Shown: positions 34,071-43,304, counted from the first letter of the stretch. The stretch is DNA of 64,000 bases from Spirochaetia bacterium (GCA_029975555.1 JARKOY010000079.1:210614-274613), one strand, 5' to 3'. Notes: generated by a model not told the origin, from the letters alone. Made by a program: numbers and translations.

Positions 34071-34793
34071 ATGTATACGAATTTGTCGACTGAAAAACAG
34101 CGCTCGCAGGAAGTCGCCTCCCACATCAAGGAACTCATCCGAGACGAGAAACTGAAGCCTGGCGAGAAGCTTCCCAACGAGCTCGAGCTCTGCGCCCTTT
34201 TCTCCGTGTCCCGTCCGACCATCAGGGAGGCGGTCAAGGCCCTCGTTTCGCAGGGTATCATTGAGATCCGCCGGGGCAAAGGTACCTTTGTTTCGCAGGA
34301 ACCCGGTGTCGCGGAAGACCCCCTAGGCCTTGATTTCATCACGACGCCCAACCTCCGCCTTACCCTCATCGAGGCGCGCCTCATCATAGAGCCAGGGGCG
34401 GCCCGCCTCGCCGCGCAGAAGGCCGACGATAACGACATCGCAAAGATAGCGGCGAGCATCAAGGCGATGGAGGGGGTCGTCTATCAGCACAAGGTAGAGA
34501 TTCACACCGAACTTGAATTCCACAGGAGCATCGCCGAGGCCACGAGAAACCCCGTGATCATGCGCATCGTCCCCATCATCATGGAATCGATCGTGAAGAC
34601 GTACCGGGATGCTCCCCGGACAAGCGAGGACCACCGCCAGGCCTTTGAGGAGCACAAAGTCATCTATGAAGCGATCGCCGCCCGCGACCCCGAGAGGTCC
34701 TACGACGCGATGCAGCGTCACCTCGAGGCGAGCTACCGGCGGACCCTTGCGAGATCGGCCTCGGCTGCCGGTACAGAAAGTCGGTCAGGGTAA
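34071..34793 (+). CDS. GntR-family regulator with FCD ligand domain (FadR subfamily)
   Basis: A 240-residue repressor-type protein. The winged helix occupies residues about 10-75 ('LKPGEKLPNELELCALFSVSRPTIREAVKALVSQGIIEIRRGKGTFV' region). The C-terminal FCD domain has helices with metal/ligand residues ('EARLIIEPGAARLAAQ', 'EFHRSIAEATRNPV', 'EHKVIYEAIAARDPERSYDAMQRHLE'). FCD regulators usually sense organic acids. It converges 16 bases from the tricarboxylate-type transporter operon, which with the divergent promoter at 39009-39063 is the likely target. Confidence 0.92.
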   Translation: MYTNLSTEKQRSQEVASHIKELIRDEKLKPGEKLPNELELCALFSVSRPTIREAVKALVSQGIIEIRRGKGTFVSQEPGVAEDPLGLDFITTPNLRLTLIEARLIIEPGAARLAAQKADDNDIAKIAASIKAMEGVVYQHKVEIHTELEFHRSIAEATRNPVIMRIVPIIMESIVKTYRDAPRTSEDHRQAFEEHKVIYEAIAARDPERSYDAMQRHLEASYRRTLARSASAAGTESRSG

Positions 34794-34800
34794 ATGCCGG

Positions 34801-34827
34801 CCGCGCTGTTTACGCGGTCTTTTTCTT
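34801..34827 (+). terminator. Rho-independent terminator of the GntR gene, overlapping tctA
   Basis: CCGCG (34801-34805) pairs with CGCGG (34813-34817) over a 7-base loop, followed by TCTTTTTCTTCTTCTT. The T-rich tail is the antisense of the last codons of the opposing tctA gene, which encode its Lys-rich C-terminus. Confidence 0.7.
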
Positions 34828-36291
34828 CTTCTTAAAGCCTCCAAGCGAATAGATCACCGAAAGAATGGCGAAGATGTAGAACACGAGCGAGAGCGGCGAG
34901 CGCACCAGCACAGTCCAGTCTCCGTGCGAGATGATCAGCGCCTTGCCGAGTTCCTGCTCGGCGATCGGTCCCAGGATGAGGCCCAGTATCACCGAAGGCG
35001 CCGAAAAACCGTATTTCTTCATGAAATAGCCGACGATGCCGAACACGAAGGCGAGTCCCACGTCATAGACGCTGTTGCCCAGGGAATAGGCGCCCAGAAG
35101 GCAGAGACAGAGGATCACGGGGTAGAGGACGCCGAGAGGCACCTTGAGAATAAGGTTCGATGCGCGGATGCTCAGGTACCCGAGGGCCAACATGAGGAAC
35201 TGCGCGAGCATAAAACCGACAAAGAGGTCGGTGACGATCTGGGGTGACTGGGAGAAGAGGAGAGGTCCCGGCTGGACGCCTATGATCATGAGGGCGCCCA
35301 GCATGACGGAGGTCACGACATCGCCGGGGATCCCCAGGGTAAGGAGGGGAATCATCGCACCGCCCGTGGTGGCATTGTTGGCCGCTTCTGGAGCGGCGAT
35401 GCCCGCCAGCGTGCCTTTGCCGAAGGACTCCGGCTCTTTCGAAAATCGCTTGGCCTCATTGTAGGCCATGAATGAGGCGATGGCGCCTCCGGTCGCCGGG
35501 ATGATCCCGATGATCGTTCCGACGACGGAAGAGCTGAATATGACCTTCCAAAGTCCTTTCATCTCCTTCCATGTGGGCATGATGGCGCCGATCTTATGTT
35601 TTTTTGAGAGCTGGACGAGCTTGCCTTCATTAAAAAGTTCCAACTGAGTCAAGACTTCGGAGATGGCAAAGAGGCCGATGAGTACAGGCATCATGGAAAA
35701 GCCAGTGAGGAGCCGGGTAACGCCGAAGGTGAAGCGCTCCGTTCCCAGAGTAGGGTTCAGCCCTACCATAGAGAGCAGAAGGCCCATGAAGCCCGAGAGC
35801 AAACCTTTCGTAAGGGATGAGGAAGAGACGCTCGCCATGACGGTGAGGCCGAAGATCATGAGGGCGAAATATTCGGAGGGGCCGAATTTCAGGGCGATCT
35901 TCGCGAGCTGAGGTGCGAGGAAGATGAGGCAGAGCGCAGAGAATATCCCGCCCATCGTCGAAGCTACCAGGGCGGTACCCATGGCCTTGCCCGCCTGTCC
36001 TTTTTTCGCGAGCGGATAGCCGTCCAGCACGGTCGCGGCCGCCGAAGGTGTGCCTGGAGTCGAAACCAGAATGCTCGCGATGGAGCCTCCGAACATCGAT
36101 CCACAGAAGAGTCCGCTCATCATGATGAGCGCCGACGGCGGATCGATGTAAATGAGGAAAGGCAGCATCAAAATGATGCCCGTGGAGCCCGACAGCCCCG
36201 GAATCGCGCCGACGATGATTCCTGCCGCGACGCCGATGACGAGGAAGTGCAGATTGCCGAGAACATAGACCAGTGCGTTGATGACCGCCAT
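34810..36291 (-). CDS. tctA: Tripartite tricarboxylate transporter large permease, TctA
   Basis: A 493-residue membrane protein, normal for TctA, with about 11-12 hydrophobic segments. Family motifs include 'GIIVGAIPGLSGSTGIILMLPF', 'ASILVSTPGTPSAAATVLDGYPLAKKGQA' and 'GIAAPEAANNATTGGAMIPLLTLGIPG'. It ends in five lysines, encoded within the terminator of the opposing gene. It works with TctB and the TctC binding protein to take up a carboxylate using an ion gradient. The substrate is not known. Confidence 0.95.
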   Translation of the reverse strand: MAVINALVYVLGNLHFLVIGVAAGIIVGAIPGLSGSTGIILMLPFLIYIDPPSALIMMSGLFCGSMFGGSIASILVSTPGTPSAAATVLDGYPLAKKGQAGKAMGTALVASTMGGIFSALCLIFLAPQLAKIALKFGPSEYFALMIFGLTVMASVSSSSLTKGLLSGFMGLLLSMVGLNPTLGTERFTFGVTRLLTGFSMMPVLIGLFAISEVLTQLELFNEGKLVQLSKKHKIGAIMPTWKEMKGLWKVIFSSSVVGTIIGIIPATGGAIASFMAYNEAKRFSKEPESFGKGTLAGIAAPEAANNATTGGAMIPLLTLGIPGDVVTSVMLGALMIIGVQPGPLLFSQSPQIVTDLFVGFMLAQFLMLALGYLSIRASNLILKVPLGVLYPVILCLCLLGAYSLGNSVYDVGLAFVFGIVGYFMKKYGFSAPSVILGLILGPIAEQELGKALIISHGDWTVLVRSPLSLVFYIFAILSVIYSLGGFKKKKKTA

Positions 36292-36306
36292 TGGGAAAAC
36301 CTCCTC

Positions 36307-36765
36307 TCACCAGATAACCGAGCGCGGCAGTGGCACGCGGAAGACGGTCCGGAAGACCCAGTACAGGGCAATCGATACCAACACCGACACGGCGACAATC
36401 TTGAGCGGCCTGCGCTCGCCGAAGAGCAGCATCGTCAGCGCCATTAAAAGAGGCGTGACGACGATGTAGCCCAATGGTTCGAGGGCAAGGGCGTAGGTCA
36501 GCATGCCGGCGGCCAGCGCGATGAGCTTCAGAGCCGTCGTCTTGCGCGGCAGGGTTTTTGCAGGAGCATCCTTTGCTCGCTTCCATTTTAGAAGACCCTG
36601 AACCACCAGCGTCACTGAGAGCGCAAACGTGGAGAAGATGACGACGAAGGGGTATACCCTGGGATTGATGCCGATGCTCGATGCAGGGAAAGAGAGCGTC
36701 CCGATAAAGAAGAGAATGGCGAGGGCCCCGGCAATAAGGCCGCACACGATATCGATCTTGCCCAT
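36307..36765 (-). CDS. tctB: Tripartite tricarboxylate transporter small permease, TctB
   Basis: A 152-residue membrane protein with four hydrophobic segments, as expected for TctB. The ATG at 36765 has GGAGG upstream; the frame is open 30 codons further but that stretch is not hydrophobic. It lies 15 bases before tctA and 93 bases after tctC. Confidence 0.88.
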   Translation of the reverse strand: MGKIDIVCGLIAGALAILFFIGTLSFPASSIGINPRVYPFVVIFSTFALSVTLVVQGLLKWKRAKDAPAKTLPRKTTALKLIALAAGMLTYALALEPLGYIVVTPLLMALTMLLFGERRPLKIVAVSVLVSIALYWVFRTVFRVPLPRSVIW

Positions 36766-36858
36766 GGTGGTGAAAACCTCCAGTTTTTGAGCGCCTGGGG
36801 GAAGGCATACCTTGGGTCTCGTGACCGGCAGGCCCGCGCCACCGATCACGGCCAAGTT

Positions 36859-37833
36859 TCAATATTTACTGCCCAATTTGTTCTCTTTCACGATCTTCAT
36901 GTAGTAGGCATCTTCTTTCTGTATAAGTTTCCTGAAATCCTCGGTGTTGCGATAGTCGAGCAAAAGCCCCGATTGCGCGGCCAGCTTGATGAACTCCGGG
37001 TCCTCCATCGCCGCCTTGAAGGCGTCGTGGAGAATTTTAATCCGCGCCGGATCGGTCCCCTTGGGCGCCGCAAGTCCGCGCCACTGCCCCATGGCGAAAT
37101 CGTAGCCGAGCTCCATGGCCGTCGGATAATCGGGGAACTCCGCGAGGCGTTTTTCCGAAAAGACGCCAAGGCACTTCAGCTGGCCGGCCGCGAGTTGCGG
37201 TACGCCCTCGGGAGGCCCGCAGGTGATCACGTCCACCTGACCTGCGACTGCCGCTGTGACCGCCGGCGCCCCGCCTGCGTAGGGCACGTGGTTGAACTTG
37301 ACGCCGACCGCTGACTCAAAGGCAAGGGCGATCATGTGCGTCCCGCCACCTGCGCCCGCGTTGCCGAGGTTGATCTTTCCAGGCCTCTTCTTTGCGTCTT
37401 CCACCAAATCCTTCAGAGTATTATACGGCGAAGACGCAGGGGCCAGGAACCAGACGGGCGCCGTCACGACGTTCAGGATGGGTTCGAAACTGTTGGCGTC
37501 GTACGGTGTCTTCTGCATGTGCGTCACGGTGATGGATGGCGTCGCCCAGGCGACGAGATAATACCCGTCGGCTTTCTTCGTCATGGCCTCGACGTAGCCC
37601 GGAACTGCCGCCCCGCCCGGCTTGTTGGTGACGAGGATGGGGACGCCCAGATATTTCTGGATGACCGGCGAAAAGATGCGTACCATAAGGTCGGTGGCCC
37701 CTCCCGCCGACCAGGGCACCATGATCTCGATCTCCCGCTCGGGGAATTTTCCCTTTGTCTGCGCTCCGGCGCACAGCGAAACAAGAAGAAAAAGCGCAGC
37801 AGTGAAGAGTATCGATTTCCTCATTTTCATCAT
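36859..37833 (-). CDS. tctC: Tripartite tricarboxylate transporter binding protein, TctC/Bug family
   Basis: A 324-residue periplasmic binding protein. The ATG at 37833 has GAAGGAGG six bases upstream and starts a signal peptide ([19 protein letters not shown]). The mature protein has the Bug-family pattern: '[21 protein letters not shown]', '[13 protein letters not shown]', '[25 protein letters not shown]' region, and '[20 protein letters not shown]'. It lies between the creatinase-fold gene and tctB and captures the carboxylate substrate. Confidence 0.94.
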   Translation of the reverse strand: MMKMRKSILFTAALFLLVSLCAGAQTKGKFPEREIEIMVPWSAGGATDLMVRIFSPVIQKYLGVPILVTNKPGGAAVPGYVEAMTKKADGYYLVAWATPSITVTHMQKTPYDANSFEPILNVVTAPVWFLAPASSPYNTLKDLVEDAKKRPGKINLGNAGAGGGTHMIALAFESAVGVKFNHVPYAGGAPAVTAAVAGQVDVITCGPPEGVPQLAAGQLKCLGVFSEKRLAEFPDYPTAMELGYDFAMGQWRGLAAPKGTDPARIKILHDAFKAAMEDPEFIKLAAQSGLLLDYRNTEDFRKLIQKEDAYYMKIVKENKLGSKY

Positions 37834-37877
37834 TTCAGACCTCCTTCTCTTGCATTCCAAGGGCGAAACGTTCCGCC

Positions 37878-38984
37878 CTACAGTTCCATGATTCCAGGCC
37901 TGCGGAACAGGTGGCCATTTCTTTCGACGGTCATGACAGGAAACAGGGCGGGTTCGGACAAGACGACGGGGCCCGCTTTAGTGGCGAGCATCGTGTCTTC
38001 GCTCTTGGCGCCCGTTATGGAAGGATTCCATGCAAAGGCCTGGTTTTCCTGAATGATGTCCCTCGTCTGCGCGGTTACCTTATAGTCTCGCCCGAGGTAG
38101 CCGATGGCGCCTCCTTGGTGATGGAGCCTGTACTCTTCAGGATAGCCTTTTTCGGCGTACGCGCGCAGGGCCGCGGCGTAGACTTCCGAGGCAGGTACTC
38201 CTGGGATCGTCGCCGCCATCATGGCCGTGTCGACGTAAACCGTATCCTCGTAGAGTTTTTTGAATTCGGCAGGAATTTTTCCGAACTGGACGAAGCGAGT
38301 GAGAGAGACAATGAGACCTCGCTTTCTGGAGTTGACGCTTATCATCGCCCGCGTTGTGATTTTTTTGTCCGTGGCCACAGGATGTCTGAAGAGGGCGATC
38401 CGTTCGTCTGCTGCACAGAACGCCACGATGAAATCCATGCCTGCGCTCCACAGCCGTTCCGCGAGCCTGCCGATGACCGCCCTTTCCTCCTCGCCCGGTT
38501 TAATGGTCAGCGCCGTCTCCTCCGCGATCCGGGCCGTGTCCAGCGCCTGACGCCGGTACCGTTCGACCTCCCAAGCCGTCAGCGAGTAGCGCAGAGGGTT
38601 CAGCTTGAGGGATATATCGACGGCGCCAGGGAAGGCGTGGTCAGCGCCGATGTTTCTTCCGGCGAGCGACTGCACGATGGACGCTTCTCTGTCTTCGTTC
38701 CAGGGGAAGGCGACGATAGTATATCCCTGCTCGGCCAGGCGCTCTTCTTTCTCCATTCTGGGCGCTTCGATATTGCTGCACACAATATACTCGCGATTGG
38801 CCGTGATGAGCGCCCCCGCAACGCCCATCTCGGTGGCCATGCCTACGATGTTGTAGCCACCACCCGTTACCCAGGCAAAATTCGAACTTTTTTTGAGGTA
38901 GACGGCGTCCAGCTTGAGTTCTTCCATTAAGGTCTTGACGCGACGCTTTTTTTCGGCAATCTCTTCGGGAATGAAGTCGAACAT
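37878..38984 (-). CDS. Creatinase/Xaa-Pro peptidase-fold (M24) protein lacking metal ligands
   Basis: A 368-residue 'pita-bread' fold protein. The N-terminal creatinase-N domain (about 1-125) is followed by an M24-like domain. The five M24 metal ligands are mostly replaced: the two Asp positions read Asn and Ser ([15 protein letters not shown]), the GHGIG His reads Gly (HHQGGAIG), the EPG Glu reads Asn (WNPSI); only the last Glu (KSEDT) remains. The catalytic-region His of the fold (RHPVATDKK) is kept, as in creatinase, which needs no metal. ATG 38984 follows GGGAG. It heads the tct operon and may act on the imported compound. Confidence 0.82.
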   Translation of the reverse strand: MFDFIPEEIAEKKRRVKTLMEELKLDAVYLKKSSNFAWVTGGGYNIVGMATEMGVAGALITANREYIVCSNIEAPRMEKEERLAEQGYTIVAFPWNEDREASIVQSLAGRNIGADHAFPGAVDISLKLNPLRYSLTAWEVERYRRQALDTARIAEETALTIKPGEEERAVIGRLAERLWSAGMDFIVAFCAADERIALFRHPVATDKKITTRAMISVNSRKRGLIVSLTRFVQFGKIPAEFKKLYEDTVYVDTAMMAATIPGVPASEVYAAALRAYAEKGYPEEYRLHHQGGAIGYLGRDYKVTAQTRDIIQENQAFAWNPSITGAKSEDTMLATKAGPVVLSEPALFPVMTVERNGHLFRRPGIMEL

Positions 38985-39008
38985 CCTTATGCTCCCATGC
39001 AATTATTC

Positions 39009-39063
39009 TTGACAAACCAGGAGGATTCTCTTTAATCTTACGTTGTAAGACGTCAGTTGTCAA
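39009..39063. promoter_or_regulatory. Overlapping divergent promoters with central palindrome
   Basis: Plus strand: TTGACA (39009-39014), 17 bases, TTAATC (39032-39037), toward the epimerase-like gene. Minus strand: TTGACA (39058-39063), 17 bases, TAAGAT (39035-39040), toward the creatinase-fold/tct operon. The two -10 boxes overlap. CTTAC-GTT-GTAAG (39037-39049) lies over the minus-strand spacer and is a candidate operator for the GntR-type regulator. Confidence 0.6.
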
Positions 39064-39093
39064 TAAAAATCTGAACGAAAGCGGAGAAAATCC

Positions 39094-40095
39094 ATGCGCG
39101 TGCTTTTTATCGGAGGAACCGGCAACATTTCGGCAGCCTGTACAGACGAGGCGCTGCGGAAAGGTTTTGAAGTGTTTCATCTGAACAGAGGGAACAGGCC
39201 AGAGCGGGAGAGGCCAGAGGTGAAGGTCCTCAGGGCCGATATCAGGGATAGCCAGGCTGTTCGGGCTGTCCTAAGGGGCTTGCGCTTCGACAGTGTCGTT
39301 CAGTTTTTGGCATTCAGGCCGGAGCACGTCGAGGCCGACATCGAACTTTTTGGCGACGTCACGGATCAGTACGTGTTTATAAGCACCTGTTCGGCGTACC
39401 AGAAACCTTCTCTTACGCCGGTGATCACCGAGGAAACCCCCCTCGAAAACCCCTTTTGGGAGTATTCGAGGCTGAAGATCGCCTGCGAGAGGGTACTGAC
39501 CCACGGACCCACCTCGGAGTCTTTTCCCTACACCATCGTCCGTCCCTCTCACACCTATGACAACGGCTGGATCCCAGGATGCTTCGGTTCGGCAAGCTAC
39601 GGGCTTGCCTGGCGCATGCTGCATGGAATGGAGGTCGTCGTTCCGGGCGACGGCCAGTCTCTCTGGACCCTCACCCATGCCTCCGACTTTGCGGTGGGCC
39701 TCGTCGGGCTTCTCGGCAACTCTGCCACGCTCGGCCAGGCCTTTCACATCACTTCGGACGAACACCTCACCTGGGATGCGATCCACACGATCCTCGGCGA
39801 GGCGCTCGGCGTCAGCCCGAGCCTCGTGCACATCCCCTCGGAGTATATCGCCAGGATCAACCCCGAGCGTGGCGCGGGCCTTCTCGGCGACAAGGCGGTC
39901 AGCGTCCTCTTCGACAATTCGAAGATCAGGCGCTTCGTGCCGGAATTCAGGCCCCAAGTATCGTTCAGGGAGGGCATCCGCCGTTCGCTCGCCTGGTACG
40001 ACGCGCATCCGGAGCTGAAGAAGCCCGACCCACTCATGAACGAGGAGATGGACACCATCCTCGGCTATTGGAAGAGAGGGCTTGCCTTGATCTAA
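39094..40095 (+). CDS. NAD(P)-dependent epimerase/dehydratase-like SDR protein
   Basis: A 333-residue extended short-chain dehydrogenase. The nucleotide loop is FIGGTGNISAA (usual GxxGxxG form), the active site has Ser in STCSAYQKP and Tyr-x3-Lys as YSRLK. Such proteins act on nucleotide sugars or related carbonyl/hydroxyl compounds. It is transcribed divergently from the tct operon through shared promoters, so it may act in the same carboxylate pathway. Exact substrate unknown. Confidence 0.87.
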   Translation: MRVLFIGGTGNISAACTDEALRKGFEVFHLNRGNRPERERPEVKVLRADIRDSQAVRAVLRGLRFDSVVQFLAFRPEHVEADIELFGDVTDQYVFISTCSAYQKPSLTPVITEETPLENPFWEYSRLKIACERVLTHGPTSESFPYTIVRPSHTYDNGWIPGCFGSASYGLAWRMLHGMEVVVPGDGQSLWTLTHASDFAVGLVGLLGNSATLGQAFHITSDEHLTWDAIHTILGEALGVSPSLVHIPSEYIARINPERGAGLLGDKAVSVLFDNSKIRRFVPEFRPQVSFREGIRRSLAWYDAHPELKKPDPLMNEEMDTILGYWKRGLALI

Positions 40096-40100
40096 CGGAG

Positions 40101-40805
40101 CTATCTCTTTAGAGACAAGGCCCTTTCGTCGTTTCCATTGATGACGACTTCCACTTTTCTGCCCGTGTCGACGCCGATGTAATTTTCGGCCGCCGCGAGC
40201 ATGTAGGGCATCACCATGCGCAGGTCGTCGCTTTCTCCTCGACTCGTAATGATGATCGACCACAACTGTTTCTCAGTCCCCGTCGTTCTATAGAGCCTGA
40301 GATCGAACGCCTCTATTTTGCAGTACCTGAAGTAGGTCGTGACGGTCTGATATTCCGTTTTTGTCCCGACTATTCCGAATATCGGGCTGAAATGCCCAAA
40401 CGGCGGTTTGTGCGGGGGTTGGCCGGGCTGAGCCGGACCTGGCCCCGGAGATGGGACGACGCCGACTTGACCGTATACGGGCAGGCTGTAGACATACGTA
40501 TGCTGCTCGGGGTCCCCGACGCCATAGGTGAGGTACACCACGATATTGGCATCGTCCGAGGAATTCACCTCTACGTACCCTTTCTTGGTCAGAATTTTTC
40601 TGATGTATCCGGCATATTCTTTGAATCGCAGGTCGTCGGCCTTGACGTCTTTATCGGTGGAAAGGGCGATATAGGTCTTTTGCTCCTGATAGAAATCACT
40701 GCCGATACTGTCGATCTGTACCATAAAATGTTTTGTGGTCGCACAGGAAGAGACAAGAAAGGCCAGTGAAAAGATGAGAAAAACCGCCAACACAATTTTT
40801 TTCAT
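40101..40805 (-). CDS. Lipoprotein of the DUF4136-like type
   Basis: A 234-residue protein. The ATG at 40805 has GGAGG upstream and begins a signal peptide ending in the lipobox LVSSCA, so it is probably lipid-anchored. The middle contains a Pro/Gly-rich stretch (PSPGPGPAQPGQPPHKPPFG), and the C-terminal half 'LRLYRTTGTEKQLWSIIITSRGESDDLR' resembles DUF4136 proteins. Function unknown. It converges with the epimerase-like gene, 5 bases apart. Confidence 0.75.
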   Translation of the reverse strand: MKKIVLAVFLIFSLAFLVSSCATTKHFMVQIDSIGSDFYQEQKTYIALSTDKDVKADDLRFKEYAGYIRKILTKKGYVEVNSSDDANIVVYLTYGVGDPEQHTYVYSLPVYGQVGVVPSPGPGPAQPGQPPHKPPFGHFSPIFGIVGTKTEYQTVTTYFRYCKIEAFDLRLYRTTGTEKQLWSIIITSRGESDDLRMVMPYMLAAAENYIGVDTGRKVEVVINGNDERALSLKR

Positions 40806-40859
40806 ACTGATGTGCCCTCCATGTCTGATCAAGGTATGCAAGAATTTTTTATCCCTCAC

Positions 40860-41052
40860 ATCGAAAATAACCTACAACCCAACTATAAATAGAATACTGC
40901 AAGATTTTGAATGCCGCTAGGCACAGCGCCTCACATAAAAGCCAGAACGTCGCTCTGGAGCCTCTGCGTCAAGAACAGAGTAAAGAAGATTCAATTTTTC
41001 AGATGCGCGGTCACTCATTCCTCTGTTGTTTTCATCCTTGGGCATTTCTTAT
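40860..41052. other. Intergenic region without identified gene
   Basis: Upstream of the lipoprotein gene and downstream of the reductase gene (both minus strand). It contains no supported reading frame. A CTCTG...CAGAG inverted repeat lies near 40962-40982. The rightmost part leads into the terminator hairpin at 41053-41089. Confidence 0.5.
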
Positions 41053-41089
41053 AAAAAGCCCCTAGAGCGTGGAGCTCCAGGGGCTTTTT
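41053..41089 (-). terminator. Terminator of the flavoprotein reductase gene (bidirectional form)
   Basis: AAAAAGCCCCT pairs with AGGGGCTTTTT (11 bp), with an inner GAGC/GCTC stem and a 5-base loop, giving T-runs on both strands. It lies 29 bases past the stop of the minus-strand reductase. Confidence 0.85.
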
Positions 41090-41117
41090 ATACCTTGCGT
41101 TTACAGCGTATATCCAC

Positions 41118-43178
41118 TTACTTTGCAGCGTTTAAGCCTGCAATACGTCCAAAGGTGAAAATATCGGCAATTGCGTTACCGCCCAGGCGGTTACCCGCAT
41201 GGATACCACCGGTAACCTCTCCTGCAGCCCAGAGCCCAGGTATGGGATTGCCCTTGGTATTGAGCACTCTGGCCTGAGTATCGATGAGGATGCCACCCAT
41301 GGTGTGATGGAGAGATGCCTTGCGTGGGCTGATGCATATCCCAACATCGGGATGAGATTCGATGTAATCAAGGTCGATAGCTCCGGCAAGGACGCCTTTA
41401 CCAAAATCTGGATCCTTCTGTTCCGCGACGAAATTGTTGTAACGCTCGATTGTTGCGCGGAGCGCTGCCTCAGTGAAAGCGGGCGTACAGCCAGCTGCAG
41501 GCTTCTCGGTAGCCTTTACGAGCTCGGCTAACGTGGAGCCGTACCAGATGTTTCCGCTATCGACCATACTGGCCACTGAGGCGCGCGAGACGCCTTTGAG
41601 CTTGATGTTGGGATTTGACGGATCACCGCGACCAGCATAGATGATATAGAAGACACCTTTATCGAGCTTGAGCGATGCTTTTGCGAGCACGTCGCGCTCG
41701 GCATACTCGTTGACGAAGCGATTTCCCTTGGCGTCAATCCATATCTGTTCTGAAGCGTCGCCCCAAATGCCATCGGTCATCGTCCCCTTGGTGGGGGAGG
41801 AGGAGGGCATCATCTGGGCCACTTCCATGCCAATTAGCTGAGCGCCGATCTTCTGGGCCATCAGGACACCGTCTCCGGTGTTCGTGCCGACGTTGGTGGT
41901 GAGCGTGTGATCGGAGAGGTCGTTCCCCCAATACTTGTCATATTTTTTGACCATGGCTGGGTTAGCACAGTAACCACCCGTGGCGAGAACGACTCCCTTC
42001 GACGCGTTGATCGTGATCTGGGTCCCGTCAGTTTGGACAGCCTTGCCTCCTATGACCCTACCTGAGGAGTCGACGATCAATTCTGTGCCGCGGGTTTCGG
42101 TGTAGATCTTTACACCAGCTTCCAGGGCTTTCTTTTCGAGCTGTGGAATGCGCTCGGCGCCTGACATAAAGCTGTGCGTGCGGGGCCACATGGCACCGAG
42201 GACAGTGCCGAGGCCGGTCGAGTTGCCATACTTCGATGTGCCGCCGTATGATGCTTTCAGCCCGAGCGAATCCATCCACTTGAAGGTGTCGAGCGCGTTC
42301 GTGGCAAGTGTTCGGGCCAGCTCGAGCTTCGGTGCGACCCATGTCCCGTCGTTGAGCTGCCTAAGCCCTCCCGTATAGATGTGCCACATGTGAAGCGCGA
42401 TTGAGTCGAAGCCGGGCATGTCCACACCTGCAGTTTTGCCGACGTTCGCCGCATAGAAAGCCTTTATATCAGCCTTCAATTGCGTGAGTACCGATGCCCA
42501 CTCGGGGTAAATGTCGAACTTCAATGCGGGATCGGCAGGATCGAGTGCAAGGTAGGAATCCATCGTCTCTTTCTGCGCCTTGGACAGAATCATTGTGGCC
42601 TGTGCTTCTGGATCTACCGCATTGTATGCAGCGCCCGCCATCATGGTATTGCCACCGATGAAAGAACTCTTCTCGATAAGGATGACTTTTGCGCCGGATT
42701 GCGCGGCACTGATCGCCGCGGACAACCCCGCACCACCACCGCCCATGACCAAGACATCAGTATTCCATGTTTGGGGAGGCTTTGGCGTCACCTTCACTTC
42801 TTTTGCTCTCAATGCGGAGACATCGAAACCGGCTTTCTTGGCAGCATCGGCCACAGCATTCTTTATCCCATTGCTGGCCAACGTGGCTCCGGTGACGGCG
42901 TCAATCTTCAAACTCTGCGTCTCAACGATACGGTTCGGAATGCGCTCAAAGGCTACCTTGGTAACGTTGGGAGTTTCCTGCGTGGAAAGAATCTTTACTG
43001 CCGTAATTCTCTCATGGGACACAGTGATCTGGACCTTGATCGGTCCCTGCATGCCGTAGGCGCTGCCCTCATACGTGCCATCTATGGGAACAGGAGCCTT
43101 CTGTGAGGTCGAAGAACAACCGAACATGCTTATCCCTAGCGCTATCAATGCGATAAACAGAACAACACGATGCTTCAT
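41118..43178 (-). CDS. FMN/FAD lipoprotein reductase of fumarate reductase-flavocytochrome c family
   Basis: A 686-residue protein. The signal ends in a lipobox with Cys21 (MFGCSS). Residues about 30-120 are an FMN_bind domain with DAVTGAT, whose Thr99 is the expected site for covalent FMN attachment by ApbE. From about 140 it is an FAD_binding_2 dehydrogenase (VMGGGGAGLSAA). Substrate-region His (LHHTMGG) and Arg (GNRLGGN) are kept, but the fumarate-reductase 'HPT' His is replaced (QMMPSSS), so the electron acceptor may not be fumarate; urocanate- or acrylate-type reductases are alternatives. No heme motif. Likely extracytoplasmic, anaerobic respiration-like. Confidence 0.88.
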   Translation of the reverse strand: MKHRVVLFIALIALGISMFGCSSTSQKAPVPIDGTYEGSAYGMQGPIKVQITVSHERITAVKILSTQETPNVTKVAFERIPNRIVETQSLKIDAVTGATLASNGIKNAVADAAKKAGFDVSALRAKEVKVTPKPPQTWNTDVLVMGGGGAGLSAAISAAQSGAKVILIEKSSFIGGNTMMAGAAYNAVDPEAQATMILSKAQKETMDSYLALDPADPALKFDIYPEWASVLTQLKADIKAFYAANVGKTAGVDMPGFDSIALHMWHIYTGGLRQLNDGTWVAPKLELARTLATNALDTFKWMDSLGLKASYGGTSKYGNSTGLGTVLGAMWPRTHSFMSGAERIPQLEKKALEAGVKIYTETRGTELIVDSSGRVIGGKAVQTDGTQITINASKGVVLATGGYCANPAMVKKYDKYWGNDLSDHTLTTNVGTNTGDGVLMAQKIGAQLIGMEVAQMMPSSSPTKGTMTDGIWGDASEQIWIDAKGNRFVNEYAERDVLAKASLKLDKGVFYIIYAGRGDPSNPNIKLKGVSRASVASMVDSGNIWYGSTLAELVKATEKPAAGCTPAFTEAALRATIERYNNFVAEQKDPDFGKGVLAGAIDLDYIESHPDVGICISPRKASLHHTMGGILIDTQARVLNTKGNPIPGLWAAGEVTGGIHAGNRLGGNAIADIFTFGRIAGLNAAK

Positions 43179-43210
43179 TTCCCCTCCTCGAGATAGATGT
43201 GATTTTAAAA

Positions 43211-43240
43211 ATCATAACTTAAGCGCTATGAAATGGTCAA
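43211..43240 (-). promoter_or_regulatory. Predicted promoter of the flavoprotein reductase
   Basis: Minus-strand TTGACC (43235-43240), 18-base spacer containing AGCGCT, TATGAT (43211-43216). The gene begins at 43178 after a GAGGAGGGG ribosome binding site. An AT-rich palindromic region (43250-43304) lies just upstream of the -35 box. Confidence 0.55.
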
Positions 43241-43276
43241 TACGTTTTTATATATAATTCATTTATATATAAAAAA

Positions 43277-43304
43277 ATAGATATAAAAATTTATTTATAT
43301 CTAT
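43277..43304. promoter_or_regulatory. AT-rich perfect inverted repeat upstream of the reductase
   Basis: ATAGATATAAA (43277-43287) and TTTATATCTAT (43294-43304) form an 11-bp perfect dyad with a 6-base spacer. Next to it (43250-43258) is TATATAATT-type sequence. The same words, AATAGATATAAA and TATATATAATT, occur in the hydrogenase promoter at 47409-47433. Confidence 0.5.
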
